In this document: positions 18,351 to 26,464 of the stretch, piece after piece
Position numbering within the stretch: position 1 is the stretch's first letter
How the letters are laid out: each line of letters begins with the position of its first letter
Made by a program: the position numbers and the translations under genes
The notes under the pieces: model-generated
Seen by the model: the letters and a program-made list of their open reading frames with translations, nothing else
What the model was told of the DNA's origin: nothing
The model's database searches: none
NCBI GenBank assembly: GCA_947625775.1
Contig: CANQPM010000026.1
Location: 1-41,970 of the forward strand
DNA from: an uncultured Lachnospiraceae bacterium
Lineage (GTDB): Bacteria; Bacillota; Clostridia; Lachnospirales; Lachnospiraceae
Direction: 5' to 3'
DNA length: 41,970 nt

Positions 18351-18449
18351 AACGTAGAATTTGTGTGAAATATACAAAAACGCGGTGCCTTGCGGAGCAC
18401 CGCACCGCGTTTTTGTATATTTCGCACAAATTCGACCGGCTGAGAACAC
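18351..18449. repeat. Covarying palindromic element B (99 nt)
   Basis: The element starts AACGTA and ends GACCGGCTGAGAACAC. Bases 18357-18381 pair with 18409-18433 over 25 bp with one T-G position, which would be a U-G wobble in a plus-strand RNA and a C-A mismatch in a minus-strand RNA. The stem continues with GCGGTGC against GCACCGC. A tandem GCACC at 18397-18406 offers an alternative register for the tip. It begins 10 bp after the stop codon of the lyase gene. Confidence 0.75.
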
Positions 18450-18458
18450 CTCTATCAA

Positions 18459-20228
18459 TCACTCCCCTTCCTTACCCACAAACTCAAACACCATCTTACA
18501 CTCCAACTCCTGCTTTTCAAAAATCACACAATCCCACTGCAACAAATACACAGTCACCCTCCTGCCATCATGCAACGCATGCTCTTTCGGCACAATCCTC
18601 AAATTTTCAGCCTGCATCCACTCCTCATTCCCACCAACACGATACCATATCCTAACCCTACAAACTCCTCTTTCACCCCGTATTTCAATAGTACACAAGT
18701 CAAGCGCCACAGGCACATATGATGTCACAAAATTTTCCGTAACTGTCCTATTACCATCTAAAATAAGGAAACTGTCAACAACCTTCAGGCACAACCCTTC
18801 CGCAGCCTCCATATGTATCTTCCTCTCCAACCTGTCAATACATCCGACACGATACGCCCCCGCAAAAGAAACCGCAAGCTCTCCCTTTTCCTCATTCCAC
18901 TCAAACCCATCAGCACGGTACTGCTCCCCCGCACACTGCTCCTCCCCATCAATCAACGGCACAGAATGTCCCAACGACCGATTACACAAAATCTGATACC
19001 GCTTTTCTCCAAAATAATCCTTCGTATATTCCCCAGCCCCCAAATCAGCCAGCAACATCTCCCCCTTATAAACAAACAAAAAATTCCCCACATCATTATG
19101 ATTGTGGTTCTCATCATTATTTCCGCCCTTCGCCGCGAACCCGTTCCCCTCCGAATCCTTGCAAATCATCCACTGCGCCTTTTCCAGCAAATCACAGGCT
19201 CTAAAATCATCTCCCGCGCTCTCTCCCCCGCCATAAGCCAAAAGCCACCTGATATTCCTCTCATTTGGCAGCCACCGATAGCACGCATCATCATAAAACC
19301 CTCTCGCCGCCGCATAATCAGGCGTCTTAATCCCCGAAAAGCAATGTGAAAGATAAGCCGACAGCCCTGGCAGAAAACGCTCATCACAGCCAGAATCCGA
19401 AAAGCTCAGCGACACGCCGCCGCCAAAATAACATTTCCCCTGAAAGGCGGCGATTTTCCCGCACTTAGGATTGTCCATCAGATTGACGCGCCCGCCCGTC
19501 TCCTCATGTAAAAGCTCCGCAAACGCCGTATAGTAGCTCATTCCATACGAAAAATACCCCAGCCCCTCCGTACACGCGCCGTCGTCCTCCATGCCGCCAA
19601 GATAACATTCAAGCGCAGCGCACACGCGCCTCAGGCAAGGCTCCTTCCACCCCTCGGGAAGCGCGCCCATGCGGTCCATATAGATTGCCGCCATACCGAT
19701 AGAACCCGCGCATACAGCCGACCAGTTGCACCGATCTGTCTCCCACCAGCTGTAAGGCGGCTTGGAACTGCAGAACGGCACAAGCACCCTGTCCATAATC
19801 TCGCGCTTTGCAATCTCCACAATATCAGCAGGCAGCCTATCCCCCAATACCGCAAGCAGCTCCGCCAAAGTCTGCGCCGTTTCAGCCGCAAAAAGGTCAA
19901 TCGTTTTCTCGTCCAGCCTCTTAAAATCAACATGTGCAGGCAGCGCCCAAAAACGCTCCCTGCACACAGAGGCTATCACATCGCAGAGCTTATCCACGTC
20001 TTCTTTCTTCTTTCCATACTCCGAAAGAATACCGAACACAGTCAGATATTTTCTGCGCGCAAAATAAACATTTTCATAAATCAACCTGTTCCCAGTCTTT
20101 TCAAACAGGAAAAAATCCTCATCAGAAAGCAAAGGAAGCTCCTGCCCTCTCAAAAGCTCCCCCTCCTGCTCAAGCTCATTCCAAAACGCTTTAAGGTATT
20201 GTATCTCCCGCTCCTTTATCTGCGGCAT
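18459..20228 (-). CDS. Heparinase II/III family polysaccharide lyase
   Basis: This protein of 589 residues has the two-part layout of heparinase II/III-type lyases: an N-terminal alpha/alpha toroid (with NWSAVCAGSIG at 168-178 and GLGYFSYGMSYYTAF at 222-236) and a C-terminal beta-sandwich. The hallmark HNHND lies at 375-379, followed by GNFLFVYKGEMLLADLGAGE. Such lyases cleave uronic-acid-containing chains by beta-elimination and leave an unsaturated uronate, the substrate of the neighbouring GH88 enzyme. No signal peptide is seen, so it probably works on imported oligosaccharides, like exolytic family members. It lies 33 bp after the discoidin-like gene in the same operon. The CAZy family and the substrate (hyaluronan, chondroitin, heparosan, alginate) cannot be decided by eye. 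Confidence 0.85.
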   Translation of the reverse strand: MPQIKEREIQYLKAFWNELEQEGELLRGQELPLLSDEDFFLFEKTGNRLIYENVYFARRKYLTVFGILSEYGKKKEDVDKLCDVIASVCRERFWALPAHVDFKRLDEKTIDLFAAETAQTLAELLAVLGDRLPADIVEIAKREIMDRVLVPFCSSKPPYSWWETDRCNWSAVCAGSIGMAAIYMDRMGALPEGWKEPCLRRVCAALECYLGGMEDDGACTEGLGYFSYGMSYYTAFAELLHEETGGRVNLMDNPKCGKIAAFQGKCYFGGGVSLSFSDSGCDERFLPGLSAYLSHCFSGIKTPDYAAARGFYDDACYRWLPNERNIRWLLAYGGGESAGDDFRACDLLEKAQWMICKDSEGNGFAAKGGNNDENHNHNDVGNFLFVYKGEMLLADLGAGEYTKDYFGEKRYQILCNRSLGHSVPLIDGEEQCAGEQYRADGFEWNEEKGELAVSFAGAYRVGCIDRLERKIHMEAAEGLCLKVVDSFLILDGNRTVTENFVTSYVPVALDLCTIEIRGERGVCRVRIWYRVGGNEEWMQAENLRIVPKEHALHDGRRVTVYLLQWDCVIFEKQELECKMVFEFVGKEGE

Positions 20229-20261
20229 TGATTTTCACCCGCCCTTTCATTTCCAAATCTT

Positions 20262-21053
20262 TCAGCCAGCCGTGACTACGCCATATACCTCAAGCTGCGT
20301 CAGCGCGGGGAAAGGCGATTCCTGCTCCGCCTTTATCAGCTTTTTAAGCTCAAGCCACGTCACAGTGCGCTTTTCAAAACGAACCTCCTGCCCGTCAGCT
20401 CTTTTTTCAAGCTGCGCCGTGATGCTGCTGCCGTCGGAAAATTCAAGCGTTACCTCTTTCCACCAGTTATCATGCGGGAAATCCGCCCTGAGATAAATGA
20501 CAGCCCTGTCAATTTCTACAGGATGCCCAAACTCTAATTTAAGCACTGCGTCAGGATTGCGGTTAATCCCCCATGACGTGTACGGCCACTGTCCATGCGA
20601 GCTGTTTGCCCTCACGCCGTCAATCGCATTGCGCGCCGCAAACACGGCTTCGTTTCTTGTTTCCACATTAGCCGAAGCATGCGGGAATGAGGCTGTATTC
20701 TCATGGCTGTCATACACATTAAGCGCCTGATTGCGGTAAGCATATATGTCATTGTCATCTGCCATGCGCGCGTAAATATAATGGCAGCTCCCCGAAAACG
20801 CTTTCGGCGAATAGCCTTTTTTCTGTTCGCCAAACGGCACCTTAAACTCCACATTTCCCGTGACAAAAATCAGAGCGCTGCCAAGAGCGTCGTCAGCCTG
20901 AAACCAGAAATACCTCGGTTTGCCCGCATATTCCAGCACAATACGGTCGCCCTCCGCATACTCGGAAGTCACCGTCAGCGAAACCTCCCGCTCCCCATGC
21001 GCCACAAACTTTGTCTCTCCGTCATCTTTTAGCACCTTTATTGAAAATATCAT
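20262..21053 (-). CDS. Protein with discoidin-like C-terminal domain, unknown role
   Basis: This 263-residue protein has no signal peptide and no membrane segment. The C-terminal half resembles a galactose-binding/F5-8 type C fold: AIDGVRANSSHGQWPYTSWG, then LKLEFGHPVEIDRAVIYLRA, then WWKEVTLEFSDGSS, and finally QLEVYGV. The N-terminal half looks like a separate beta-domain (SLTVTSEYAEGDRIVLEYAG). Discoidin-like domains usually bind glycans outside the cell, so an intracellular version between a YesL and a lyase gene is unusual. The start at 21053 has GGTGG about 9 nt upstream; ATG 21092, directly after the YesL stop codon, would add 13 residues and remains possible. A non-catalytic binding or accessory role is a guess; a novel enzyme cannot be excluded. 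Confidence 0.7.
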   Translation of the reverse strand: MIFSIKVLKDDGETKFVAHGEREVSLTVTSEYAEGDRIVLEYAGKPRYFWFQADDALGSALIFVTGNVEFKVPFGEQKKGYSPKAFSGSCHYIYARMADDNDIYAYRNQALNVYDSHENTASFPHASANVETRNEAVFAARNAIDGVRANSSHGQWPYTSWGINRNPDAVLKLEFGHPVEIDRAVIYLRADFPHDNWWKEVTLEFSDGSSITAQLEKRADGQEVRFEKRTVTWLELKKLIKAEQESPFPALTQLEVYGVVTAG

Positions 21054-21092
21054 CTGAACCACCGTTCCTTTTCTGAATATGATAAATTTCAT

Positions 21093-21689
21093 TTACTGCC
21101 TGCTGAAAATCTGGTTAAAAATAAGCGACTGCAGATAAGCCGTCAGCCCGACTATAATCAGCAGAAGCGGCCAAAACACAAAAATACCCAAAACCACAAG
21201 ACAGCCAGCTATTACAATAATTAAAATTGTCCACCCAAAATATTTTAAGGCAAGATAAAAAGCCGCCTTCAGATAATCAGCTATGCTTCCGTCAAGCCAC
21301 GCCATTACTGGAAACAGGTAAGCCGCTGTCATAACAAACACAGCAGCCAGCAGAAAGAAAGCAGCCAAAAGCATAGTCGTGACAGGAGTATGAAGGTGCA
21401 GGCAAAGATACAGATTACCGCAAAGCACCCCGCCGACAGCAAGAACCATAATCCAAACCTTCGTCGTCTGCGCAAAAAACCTCGCGAAGCTTTTGAAATA
21501 CGCAGGTATAATGTATCCTTCCTGATCCTTTGTCATTTTCAGCGTAATATAATATACAACGGTCGTTGCCGTGCCCATTGTTACCACGGGCAGCGACGTA
21601 ACTGCCCACAGCAGCGTCAATACAAGAAAATCCACCAGACGCCCCATAAACTTCCACACAGGGCTGTCATATGAAAACAATCCCTTCAA
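21093..21689 (-). CDS. YesL family (DUF624) membrane protein
   Basis: This is the second DUF624/YesL protein in the window, 198 residues with about five membrane segments (FLVLTLLWAVTSLPVVTMG, VWIMVLAVGGVLCGNLYLC and others). It shares the family layout with the copy at 14430-15041: an opening in which VWKFMGRLVDF is followed by a Pro-Val-Val/Ile-Thr hairpin, then ATTVVYYITLKM. It lies between the GH88 gene (34 bp upstream) and the discoidin-like gene, within the leftward operon. The biochemical function is unknown; the family is tied to polysaccharide uptake and degradation in Firmicutes. Confidence 0.85.
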   Translation of the reverse strand: MKGLFSYDSPVWKFMGRLVDFLVLTLLWAVTSLPVVTMGTATTVVYYITLKMTKDQEGYIIPAYFKSFARFFAQTTKVWIMVLAVGGVLCGNLYLCLHLHTPVTTMLLAAFFLLAAVFVMTAAYLFPVMAWLDGSIADYLKAAFYLALKYFGWTILIIVIAGCLVVLGIFVFWPLLLIIVGLTAYLQSLIFNQIFSRQ

Positions 21690-21723
21690 CTCCTGCCACT
21701 CCCCTTATTCACGCAAGCTGCTC

Positions 21724-22917
21724 CTACCAGTAAGGATTCCAGTCCTTCATCAGCCTGGTCATAGCTTCCATATAAAAATAGTCGCCCCATGAATTACATT
21801 CGTCTACGCCGTAATGATTGCAGGTATTGTACGGCGAATGGTTTGAATATGTGCTGTGGAGCACTAAACCGTTTGACTCCTTGTAATCCTTCACTGCGCA
21901 CTTGTCATATACCGCCTTCAAAAGCTGCTTTGCAGTTCTTATGTAATATCCTCTTTCATTTTCAGGCAGATATTTTACCATCTCAAGCATGCCGCACGCC
22001 GCGATTGACGCGCTCGACGAATCCCTCGGCTGCTCGTCGCCTGATGTAAACTCCAGATCCCAGTAAGGAATCAAATCCTTGGGCATATGAGAGAGGAAAT
22101 ATTCCGTCACATTTTTAAAAATGTCTATATACTCCTCCTTCTCTGTATACCTGTAGGCAAGTGCCATACCGTAAATTCCCCATGCCTGCCCCCTGGTCCA
22201 CGCCGAGCCGTCGCGGTAGCCTTGGCAGGTAGCGCCATGGTCTGGCGCCCCCGTCTTCATGTCAAAGAAAAATGTATGCCATGTAGAATAATCCTCGCGG
22301 ATTACATTTGCAACTGCCGTGTGGATATGTTTCTCGGCAATGTCACGGTACTTCATATCGCCCGTTTCCTCCGAAGCCCAGTACAGCAGCGGGAGGTTGA
22401 GAAGACAGTCGATAATCAGCCTGTAATTTTCGGGCGCGTCCATCGCTCCCCACGCCTGAATAAACTCTCCTATCGGGTGAAAACGGGTAATAAGCTGATC
22501 TGCCGCCTTCACTGCCGCCTCACGCCCCATTTGTGAGCCGATAAGCTTATATCCCGCCACGCATGACGGCGAATACAGAAAGCCCATGTCGTGATGGTCG
22601 ACTTCTATCTTATTGACAATCCTGTCCATAAACGAGGCAATCTGCACCTCGCCCGCATGCCTTAGCGCCTCAGCTTCCTTTGACATGCCATGATCCTTTG
22701 CATACTCATACGCAAGCCATATCTCGCCTGTCCAAAAGCCCGTTGTCCAGTAATTGTTTTCTATAGGCTGGTAAAAGCCGTTTTCGCTGTACGCCTTTTG
22801 AAATTTGTCTGTAAATGTCTCTAAATTCTTAACCACGCTGCCAACCGAAAACTGCATTGCCGCTTCAAGCTCACTATCGGAAATTTCCGAATATCCGTTA
22901 AATTCTGTCCTCTCCAT
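21724..22917 (-). CDS. ugl: GH88 unsaturated glucuronyl hydrolase
   Basis: This enzyme of 397 residues hydrolyses the unsaturated uronic acid left at the non-reducing end by polysaccharide lyases. It has the alpha/alpha-barrel marks of GH88: WTTGFWTGEIWLAYEYA (57-73), the catalytic region DHHDMGFLYSPSC with D110, a second Asp, D170, in IIDCLLNLPLLYWA, and GATCQGYRDGSAWTRGQAWG (228-247). The two Asp residues correspond by pattern to D88 and D149 of the Bacillus enzyme; that mapping is my inference. GH105 relatives act on rhamnogalacturonan, but the CQGYRDGSAWTRGQAW stretch favours GH88. The gene follows the permease by 13 bp with GGAGG ahead of the start. Together with the lyase it suggests a glycosaminoglycan-type substrate. 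Confidence 0.9.
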   Translation of the reverse strand: MERTEFNGYSEISDSELEAAMQFSVGSVVKNLETFTDKFQKAYSENGFYQPIENNYWTTGFWTGEIWLAYEYAKDHGMSKEAEALRHAGEVQIASFMDRIVNKIEVDHHDMGFLYSPSCVAGYKLIGSQMGREAAVKAADQLITRFHPIGEFIQAWGAMDAPENYRLIIDCLLNLPLLYWASEETGDMKYRDIAEKHIHTAVANVIREDYSTWHTFFFDMKTGAPDHGATCQGYRDGSAWTRGQAWGIYGMALAYRYTEKEEYIDIFKNVTEYFLSHMPKDLIPYWDLEFTSGDEQPRDSSSASIAACGMLEMVKYLPENERGYYIRTAKQLLKAVYDKCAVKDYKESNGLVLHSTYSNHSPYNTCNHYGVDECNSWGDYFYMEAMTRLMKDWNPYW

Positions 22918-22930
22918 ACTTTTCCTCCGC

Positions 22931-23770
22931 TTATCCTTTCAGTCCTGTAGACGCCACGCCCTCGACAAAATACTTCTGCAGGCACAGGAACACAGCCAGA
23001 ACAGGGATTAACGACAGCACAGAGCCTGCCATAATCAAGCCGTAATCAGACGAATACTGGCTGATAAACATTTTTAATCCAAGCTGGATTGTCTTTTTCG
23101 CCTCGCTCTTTAAATAAATCAAGGGACCTAAATAGTCGTTCCATGTATTTACAAATGTGAAAATAGTCAATGTGGAAAGCGCCGGTTTCGACAGCGGCAG
23201 CATAATGCTTGCATAAATCCGGTATTCGCTCATGCCGTCAATTCGCGCCGCCTCGCAAAGCTCATCAGGAATGTCCTCATAGAACTGCTTCATCATAAAC
23301 ACGCCGAATGCCGAAAACGCCTGCAGACAGATAATTGCCAAAAGCTTATCATTAAGCCCGAACTTACGCATCATTATAAACTGCGGCACCATGTACACCT
23401 GCCACGGCATCGCGATTGTCGCAATATATGCGAAAAACAGCGTATTTTTATGCTTAAACTCAAGCTTCGCAAAGGAATACGCCGCAAAGCTGCTCGTGAG
23501 CAGCTGCAGGAATGTAACCACAATAGTCAGAAATACAGTATTCTCCACAAACTTCAGCATTGGTATTTTTGTCCATATGTCATGATAATTGCTCCATTTC
23601 GGATTTTCCGGTATCAGTACAAATGGATTCATCTGAAAAACTTCACGGTCGCTTTTAATCGATGCCGAAAGCATCCATATAAACGGAATAATCATCAGCG
23701 CCGCAATTATGATTAATATGACATATACAAGCACTTTGCCTGCAATTGCCTTTTTTCTGGCAGATTTCAT
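22931..23770 (-). CDS. ABC sugar permease, MalG type
   Basis: This is a membrane subunit of a carbohydrate ABC importer, 279 residues with six predicted helices. The first helix (VLVYVILIIIAALMIIPFIW) is followed by the typical MLSASIKSDREVFQ. The ATPase-contact loop reads ELCEAARIDGMSEYRIYASI, and the tail is QKYFVEGVASTGLKG, as in MalG/LacG homologs. The start has AGGAGAGG upstream, and the stop of the partner permease lies 18 bp before it. With the partner permease and the binding protein it forms the importer of the uronic-acid locus. No ATPase subunit is encoded in the window. Confidence 0.94.
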   Translation of the reverse strand: MKSARKKAIAGKVLVYVILIIIAALMIIPFIWMLSASIKSDREVFQMNPFVLIPENPKWSNYHDIWTKIPMLKFVENTVFLTIVVTFLQLLTSSFAAYSFAKLEFKHKNTLFFAYIATIAMPWQVYMVPQFIMMRKFGLNDKLLAIICLQAFSAFGVFMMKQFYEDIPDELCEAARIDGMSEYRIYASIMLPLSKPALSTLTIFTFVNTWNDYLGPLIYLKSEAKKTIQLGLKMFISQYSSDYGLIMAGSVLSLIPVLAVFLCLQKYFVEGVASTGLKG

Positions 23771-23788
23771 AAGCCTCTCCTCTCTTCC

Positions 23789-24685
23789 TTACTGATATTT
23801 TTTCTGTCCCCTGAATTGTATCATCGTAACCACGAATACCATTAAAAACAGAACCATCGCAACCGCGCTCGAATATCCAAGTTTCCAGTCGATAAACGCC
23901 TTCTGGTAGATGTAATATACCAATACGGTCGATGAAATAGTCAGCTCACCGCTTCCGCCGCCTGCCAGCATTATAGCAATATCATATACTTTAAAGCAGT
24001 TGATTGTCAACATAACTACCACAAAAAATGTGGTGGAGCGAAGCTGCGGCCATGTTATGTACTGGAATTTCTGCCATGTGTTCGCGCCGTCAAGAGATGC
24101 CGCCTCGTACAGCTCCGCCGAAATTCCCTGTAAGCCCGCAAGGTAGATTACCATATAATAGCCCATGTATTTCCACACGCTGAACAAAATCATGCTCACC
24201 AGAACCAATCCGCCCGTAAACCACTGCGGAAGCTGCTCCATCGGAACATGAAAGACAGTATAAAGGATATTGTTGATAGGTCCCTTAGACGGATGAAAAA
24301 GCATTTTCCATACAGATGTTACCGCTACAAGCGAAGCCACGTAGGGGAAGAATGAGAGAGTCCTGAAAATTCCGCGTCCTACTACCTTCTGGTTAAGCAC
24401 GATAGCCAGTGCCAACGAAGCAATCATAGTAAGCGGCACTGTTCCTATACAGTAAATAATCGTATTTTTTAATGCCGCCTTAAAAAATACATCGCCCGTA
24501 AGCTGCTTAAAGTTACTGAGTCCCGCAAACGTAATCGGATTGCTGCCGTCCCAATTAAAGAACGCAAGCGCAAACGCAAAGACAATAGGGACTAAGGTAA
24601 ATACCGCAAATCCGATAAAGTTTGGGGCAATAAAAGAATACGCAACCAAGTCCCTTTTTTTCTGGCGGCTAAGTCCTTTCGCCAT
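23789..24685 (-). CDS. ABC sugar permease, MalF type
   Basis: This is the partner membrane subunit, 298 residues. It starts in the cytoplasm with basic residues (GLSRQKKRDLVAY) and has six helices and the loop ELYEAASLDGANTWQKFQYI before the proline-containing WPQLRSTTFF. Start ATG 24685 is supported by GAGGAGGG 6 nt upstream; a TTG two codons earlier is less likely. A strong hairpin terminator separates it from the binding-protein gene, so the permeases are probably expressed at a lower level by partial readthrough, a common arrangement for such importers. Confidence 0.93.
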   Translation of the reverse strand: MAKGLSRQKKRDLVAYSFIAPNFIGFAVFTLVPIVFAFALAFFNWDGSNPITFAGLSNFKQLTGDVFFKAALKNTIIYCIGTVPLTMIASLALAIVLNQKVVGRGIFRTLSFFPYVASLVAVTSVWKMLFHPSKGPINNILYTVFHVPMEQLPQWFTGGLVLVSMILFSVWKYMGYYMVIYLAGLQGISAELYEAASLDGANTWQKFQYITWPQLRSTTFFVVVMLTINCFKVYDIAIMLAGGGSGELTISSTVLVYYIYQKAFIDWKLGYSSAVAMVLFLMVFVVTMIQFRGQKKYQ

Positions 24686-24714
24686 AAACAACCCTCCTCA
24701 AAATCTGTTGATTT

Positions 24715-24744
24715 TTTAAAAAGAAGCCGGTTTGCCACCGGCCT
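24715..24744 (-). terminator. Terminator/attenuator between binding protein and permeases
   Basis: On the minus strand GAGGCCGGT pairs with ACCGGCTTC around a 4-nt loop, followed by a T-rich run (24715-24722). It sits inside the operon, 43 bp past the binding-protein stop, and would give more binding protein than permease by partial termination. Confidence 0.75.
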
Positions 24745-24786
24745 CTTTATATGTTTCTCACTTATTCTTTGATAAGCTTAATTATG

Positions 24787-26172
24787 TTAGTTCTTAATTG
24801 CCTGAACAGCCTCATTCATCGCTGCGATACCTTCATCAATCGTCATCTCGCCGCTCATGATTGAACCATGGTAAGAATCAAGCGCGCTGTTGATTTCTGA
24901 TACGTTTTCAGCATAAGGTACTTCCAGATACAGGTTTGATACGTTCATAGCTTCCTTAGACGCTTCGTCTGTCGGGAAACCGTCAAGACCTGTAATCAGA
25001 TCCATTGCCTCGTCTGTCATGATTGCGGGGAAGTTTCCTGTAGCTGCCATTACTGCCGCGCCTTCCTCACCGCTTACCCATTCTACAAATTTCCATGCCT
25101 CATCAGGCGTATCTGTAGCAGATGTTACTGAAAGGCCTGTGATTGTGCCAAGCGTAGAACCAGGCTCAACACCCTCTGCGTGAGGATATTTTACCATGCC
25201 CCAGTTGCCGCAAAGGTCTGCGTCATACTCACCGCTCTGAAGGCTTGAAATCAATGTTGCAACATACCATGAACCCATATTCATCATTGCCACGTCGCCG
25301 TTAGAAAATGCTGCTGAATAATGAAGTCCTTCTGCCTTTAAATCTGTGTACTTGCGGCATACGCCGTCTTTTTCCTGATTTAAAACCATCTCATAATAAG
25401 GCTTCATAAACTCATAATCGCCGTCAAGTATTGTATGCTTGCCGTCAAGTACCGCAAAAAGCTGTACTGCTGAACGCCATGTGTGATAATGAGCGCCATA
25501 TACCTGAGAGCCAAAGGTTGTGTCTGTCATTTCCCTTGCCAGAGCGTCATACTCATCAAATGTCATGTCGTTTGTAGGATAATCAACGCCCTTTGCGTCA
25601 AACAAATCCTTGTTGTAGAATAGTACCCAGAAATCGTTTCTAAACGGCAGCTCATACAGGCTTCCGTCTACTGTTACCTGATCTGTTGTTCCCGCGTATT
25701 TGCTAAGGTCAACTCCGTCTGCTGAAATATAGTCATCAAGCGGAATAATAGCGTTTTTCTGTACTAATGTGGCATAGCCAGGCACATCCTTAATCGTAAC
25801 TACGTCAAAATCAGAGCCTTCGCCTGACAGCTCCGTAGCAAGGACTGTCATATAATCTGTAGAGCCAAGGTCTACCATCTCGATTGTTACATTGGGAGCA
25901 ACCTCCTTATAGGCGTCTGCCAATGCCTGCCAATATGGTGTTGATTCCTTATCCCATATTGCCCATTTTAAAGTAACCGCTTCGCCGCCTGCCGCATCAG
26001 CTGTCTGTGCATCCGAAGCCGCCTCTGTCTTAGCCTCTGTTTCAGCCGCCTGCGTTTGAGTCTCAGCCGCATTGTCATTGGAAGCCGCGGGCTGTGAGTT
26101 TGAGTTTCCGCACCCTGCCATTGACATAACCATGCCTGCCGCAAGCAGAACGCTTAATAATTTCTTTTTCAT
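24787..26172 (-). CDS. Sugar-binding lipoprotein of ABC importer (family 1)
   Basis: This is the extracellular solute-binding protein of the uronic-acid locus, 461 residues. The signal peptide MKKKLLSVLLAAGMVMS is followed by lipobox MAGC with C21 as lipid site, then an Ala/Glu/Thr/Gln-rich linker and a family 1 binding fold (VTLKWAIWDKESTPYWQALA, EGSDFDVVTIKDVPGYATL, VDLSKYAGTTDQV, WKFVEWVSGEEGAAVMAATG). It is the first gene of the eight-gene leftward operon, transcribed divergently from the YesM/YesN sensor system, and a GAAGGGAAGGGA ribosome site precedes it. The ligand is probably an unsaturated or uronate-containing oligosaccharide, inferred from the downstream enzymes only. Confidence 0.93.
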   Translation of the reverse strand: MKKKLLSVLLAAGMVMSMAGCGNSNSQPAASNDNAAETQTQAAETEAKTEAASDAQTADAAGGEAVTLKWAIWDKESTPYWQALADAYKEVAPNVTIEMVDLGSTDYMTVLATELSGEGSDFDVVTIKDVPGYATLVQKNAIIPLDDYISADGVDLSKYAGTTDQVTVDGSLYELPFRNDFWVLFYNKDLFDAKGVDYPTNDMTFDEYDALAREMTDTTFGSQVYGAHYHTWRSAVQLFAVLDGKHTILDGDYEFMKPYYEMVLNQEKDGVCRKYTDLKAEGLHYSAAFSNGDVAMMNMGSWYVATLISSLQSGEYDADLCGNWGMVKYPHAEGVEPGSTLGTITGLSVTSATDTPDEAWKFVEWVSGEEGAAVMAATGNFPAIMTDEAMDLITGLDGFPTDEASKEAMNVSNLYLEVPYAENVSEINSALDSYHGSIMSGEMTIDEGIAAMNEAVQAIKN

Positions 26173-26217
26173 GTTATCCCTTCCCTTCTGAAATTATTTA
26201 TATTTTGTTACATTGAA

Positions 26218-26223
26218 ATTATA
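26218..26223 (-). promoter_or_regulatory. Putative -10 box of the uronic-acid operon
   Basis: On the minus strand this reads TATAAT, about 46 bp upstream of the binding-protein start. The hexamer 17 bp further upstream (TTCTTT) is a poor -35, which fits a promoter that needs an activator such as YesN. Confidence 0.45.
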
Positions 26224-26277
26224 ACTTTTCCTTTACCTAAAAAGAATGTTTTAATTTTTTATTTCATGCAATTTCTT

Positions 26278-26311
26278 ATATACTTTTTTATGATTATGAT
26301 ATACTTTTTTA
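26278..26311. promoter_or_regulatory. Two 13-bp direct repeats, candidate YesN operator
   Basis: ATATACTTTTTTA occurs exactly at 26278-26290 and again at 26299-26311, a period of 21 bp or two helical turns. The repeats lie between the divergent binding-protein and sensor-kinase genes, upstream of the leftward -10 box at 26218. AraC-type regulators bind such direct repeats on one face of the helix. The link to YesN is inference from position and spacing. Confidence 0.6.
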
Positions 26312-26339
26312 ACAAAATATGTAATTTTTTACAAAGTGC

Positions 26340-26368
26340 TTTATGCATATCCGATTTTTTTGTATAAT
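26340..26368 (+). promoter_or_regulatory. Putative promoter of the yesM-like gene
   Basis: TATAAT at 26363-26368 is preceded 17 bp upstream by TTTATG (26340-26345), a weak -35. The leader to the chosen start codon would be about 90 nt. Confidence 0.4.
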
Positions 26369-26464
26369 ATTCATATATTTATCAGGCATCAGCGAATGAA
26401 TGTCTGCATAAACCGTTGTTTAAAAATGTTTTCAGGCGCTGTCCTGCGACTATGGAGGTATGCT

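Larger units (their letters stand above)
18052..18458. other. 407-bp structured intergenic region
   Basis: No protein gene is visible here. From left to right it holds a perfect small hairpin at 18139-18155 (GACATTT, CGT, AAATGTC), a 15-bp direct repeat (AAATCCCTATTCAAA at 18178-18192 and again at 18196-18210), and the two ~100-nt palindromic elements described separately. Reading frames through the palindromes are artefacts of the inverted repeats. Confidence 0.7.

Noticed and set aside
18221-18427. Reading frame through the two palindromic elements
   Set aside because: The frame is symmetric around the inverted repeats (FYIFHTNSTLF-like on both sides) and has no ribosome site.
18178-18449. 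Possible CRISPR-like array
   Set aside because: There are only two long palindromes and a pair of 15-bp repeats; no regular repeat-spacer pattern and no cas genes.
26336-26464. Longer N-terminus of the YesM-type kinase from 26336
   Set aside because: The extra residues overlap the TATAAT box and lack a ribosome site; GGAGG sits before ATG 26465.
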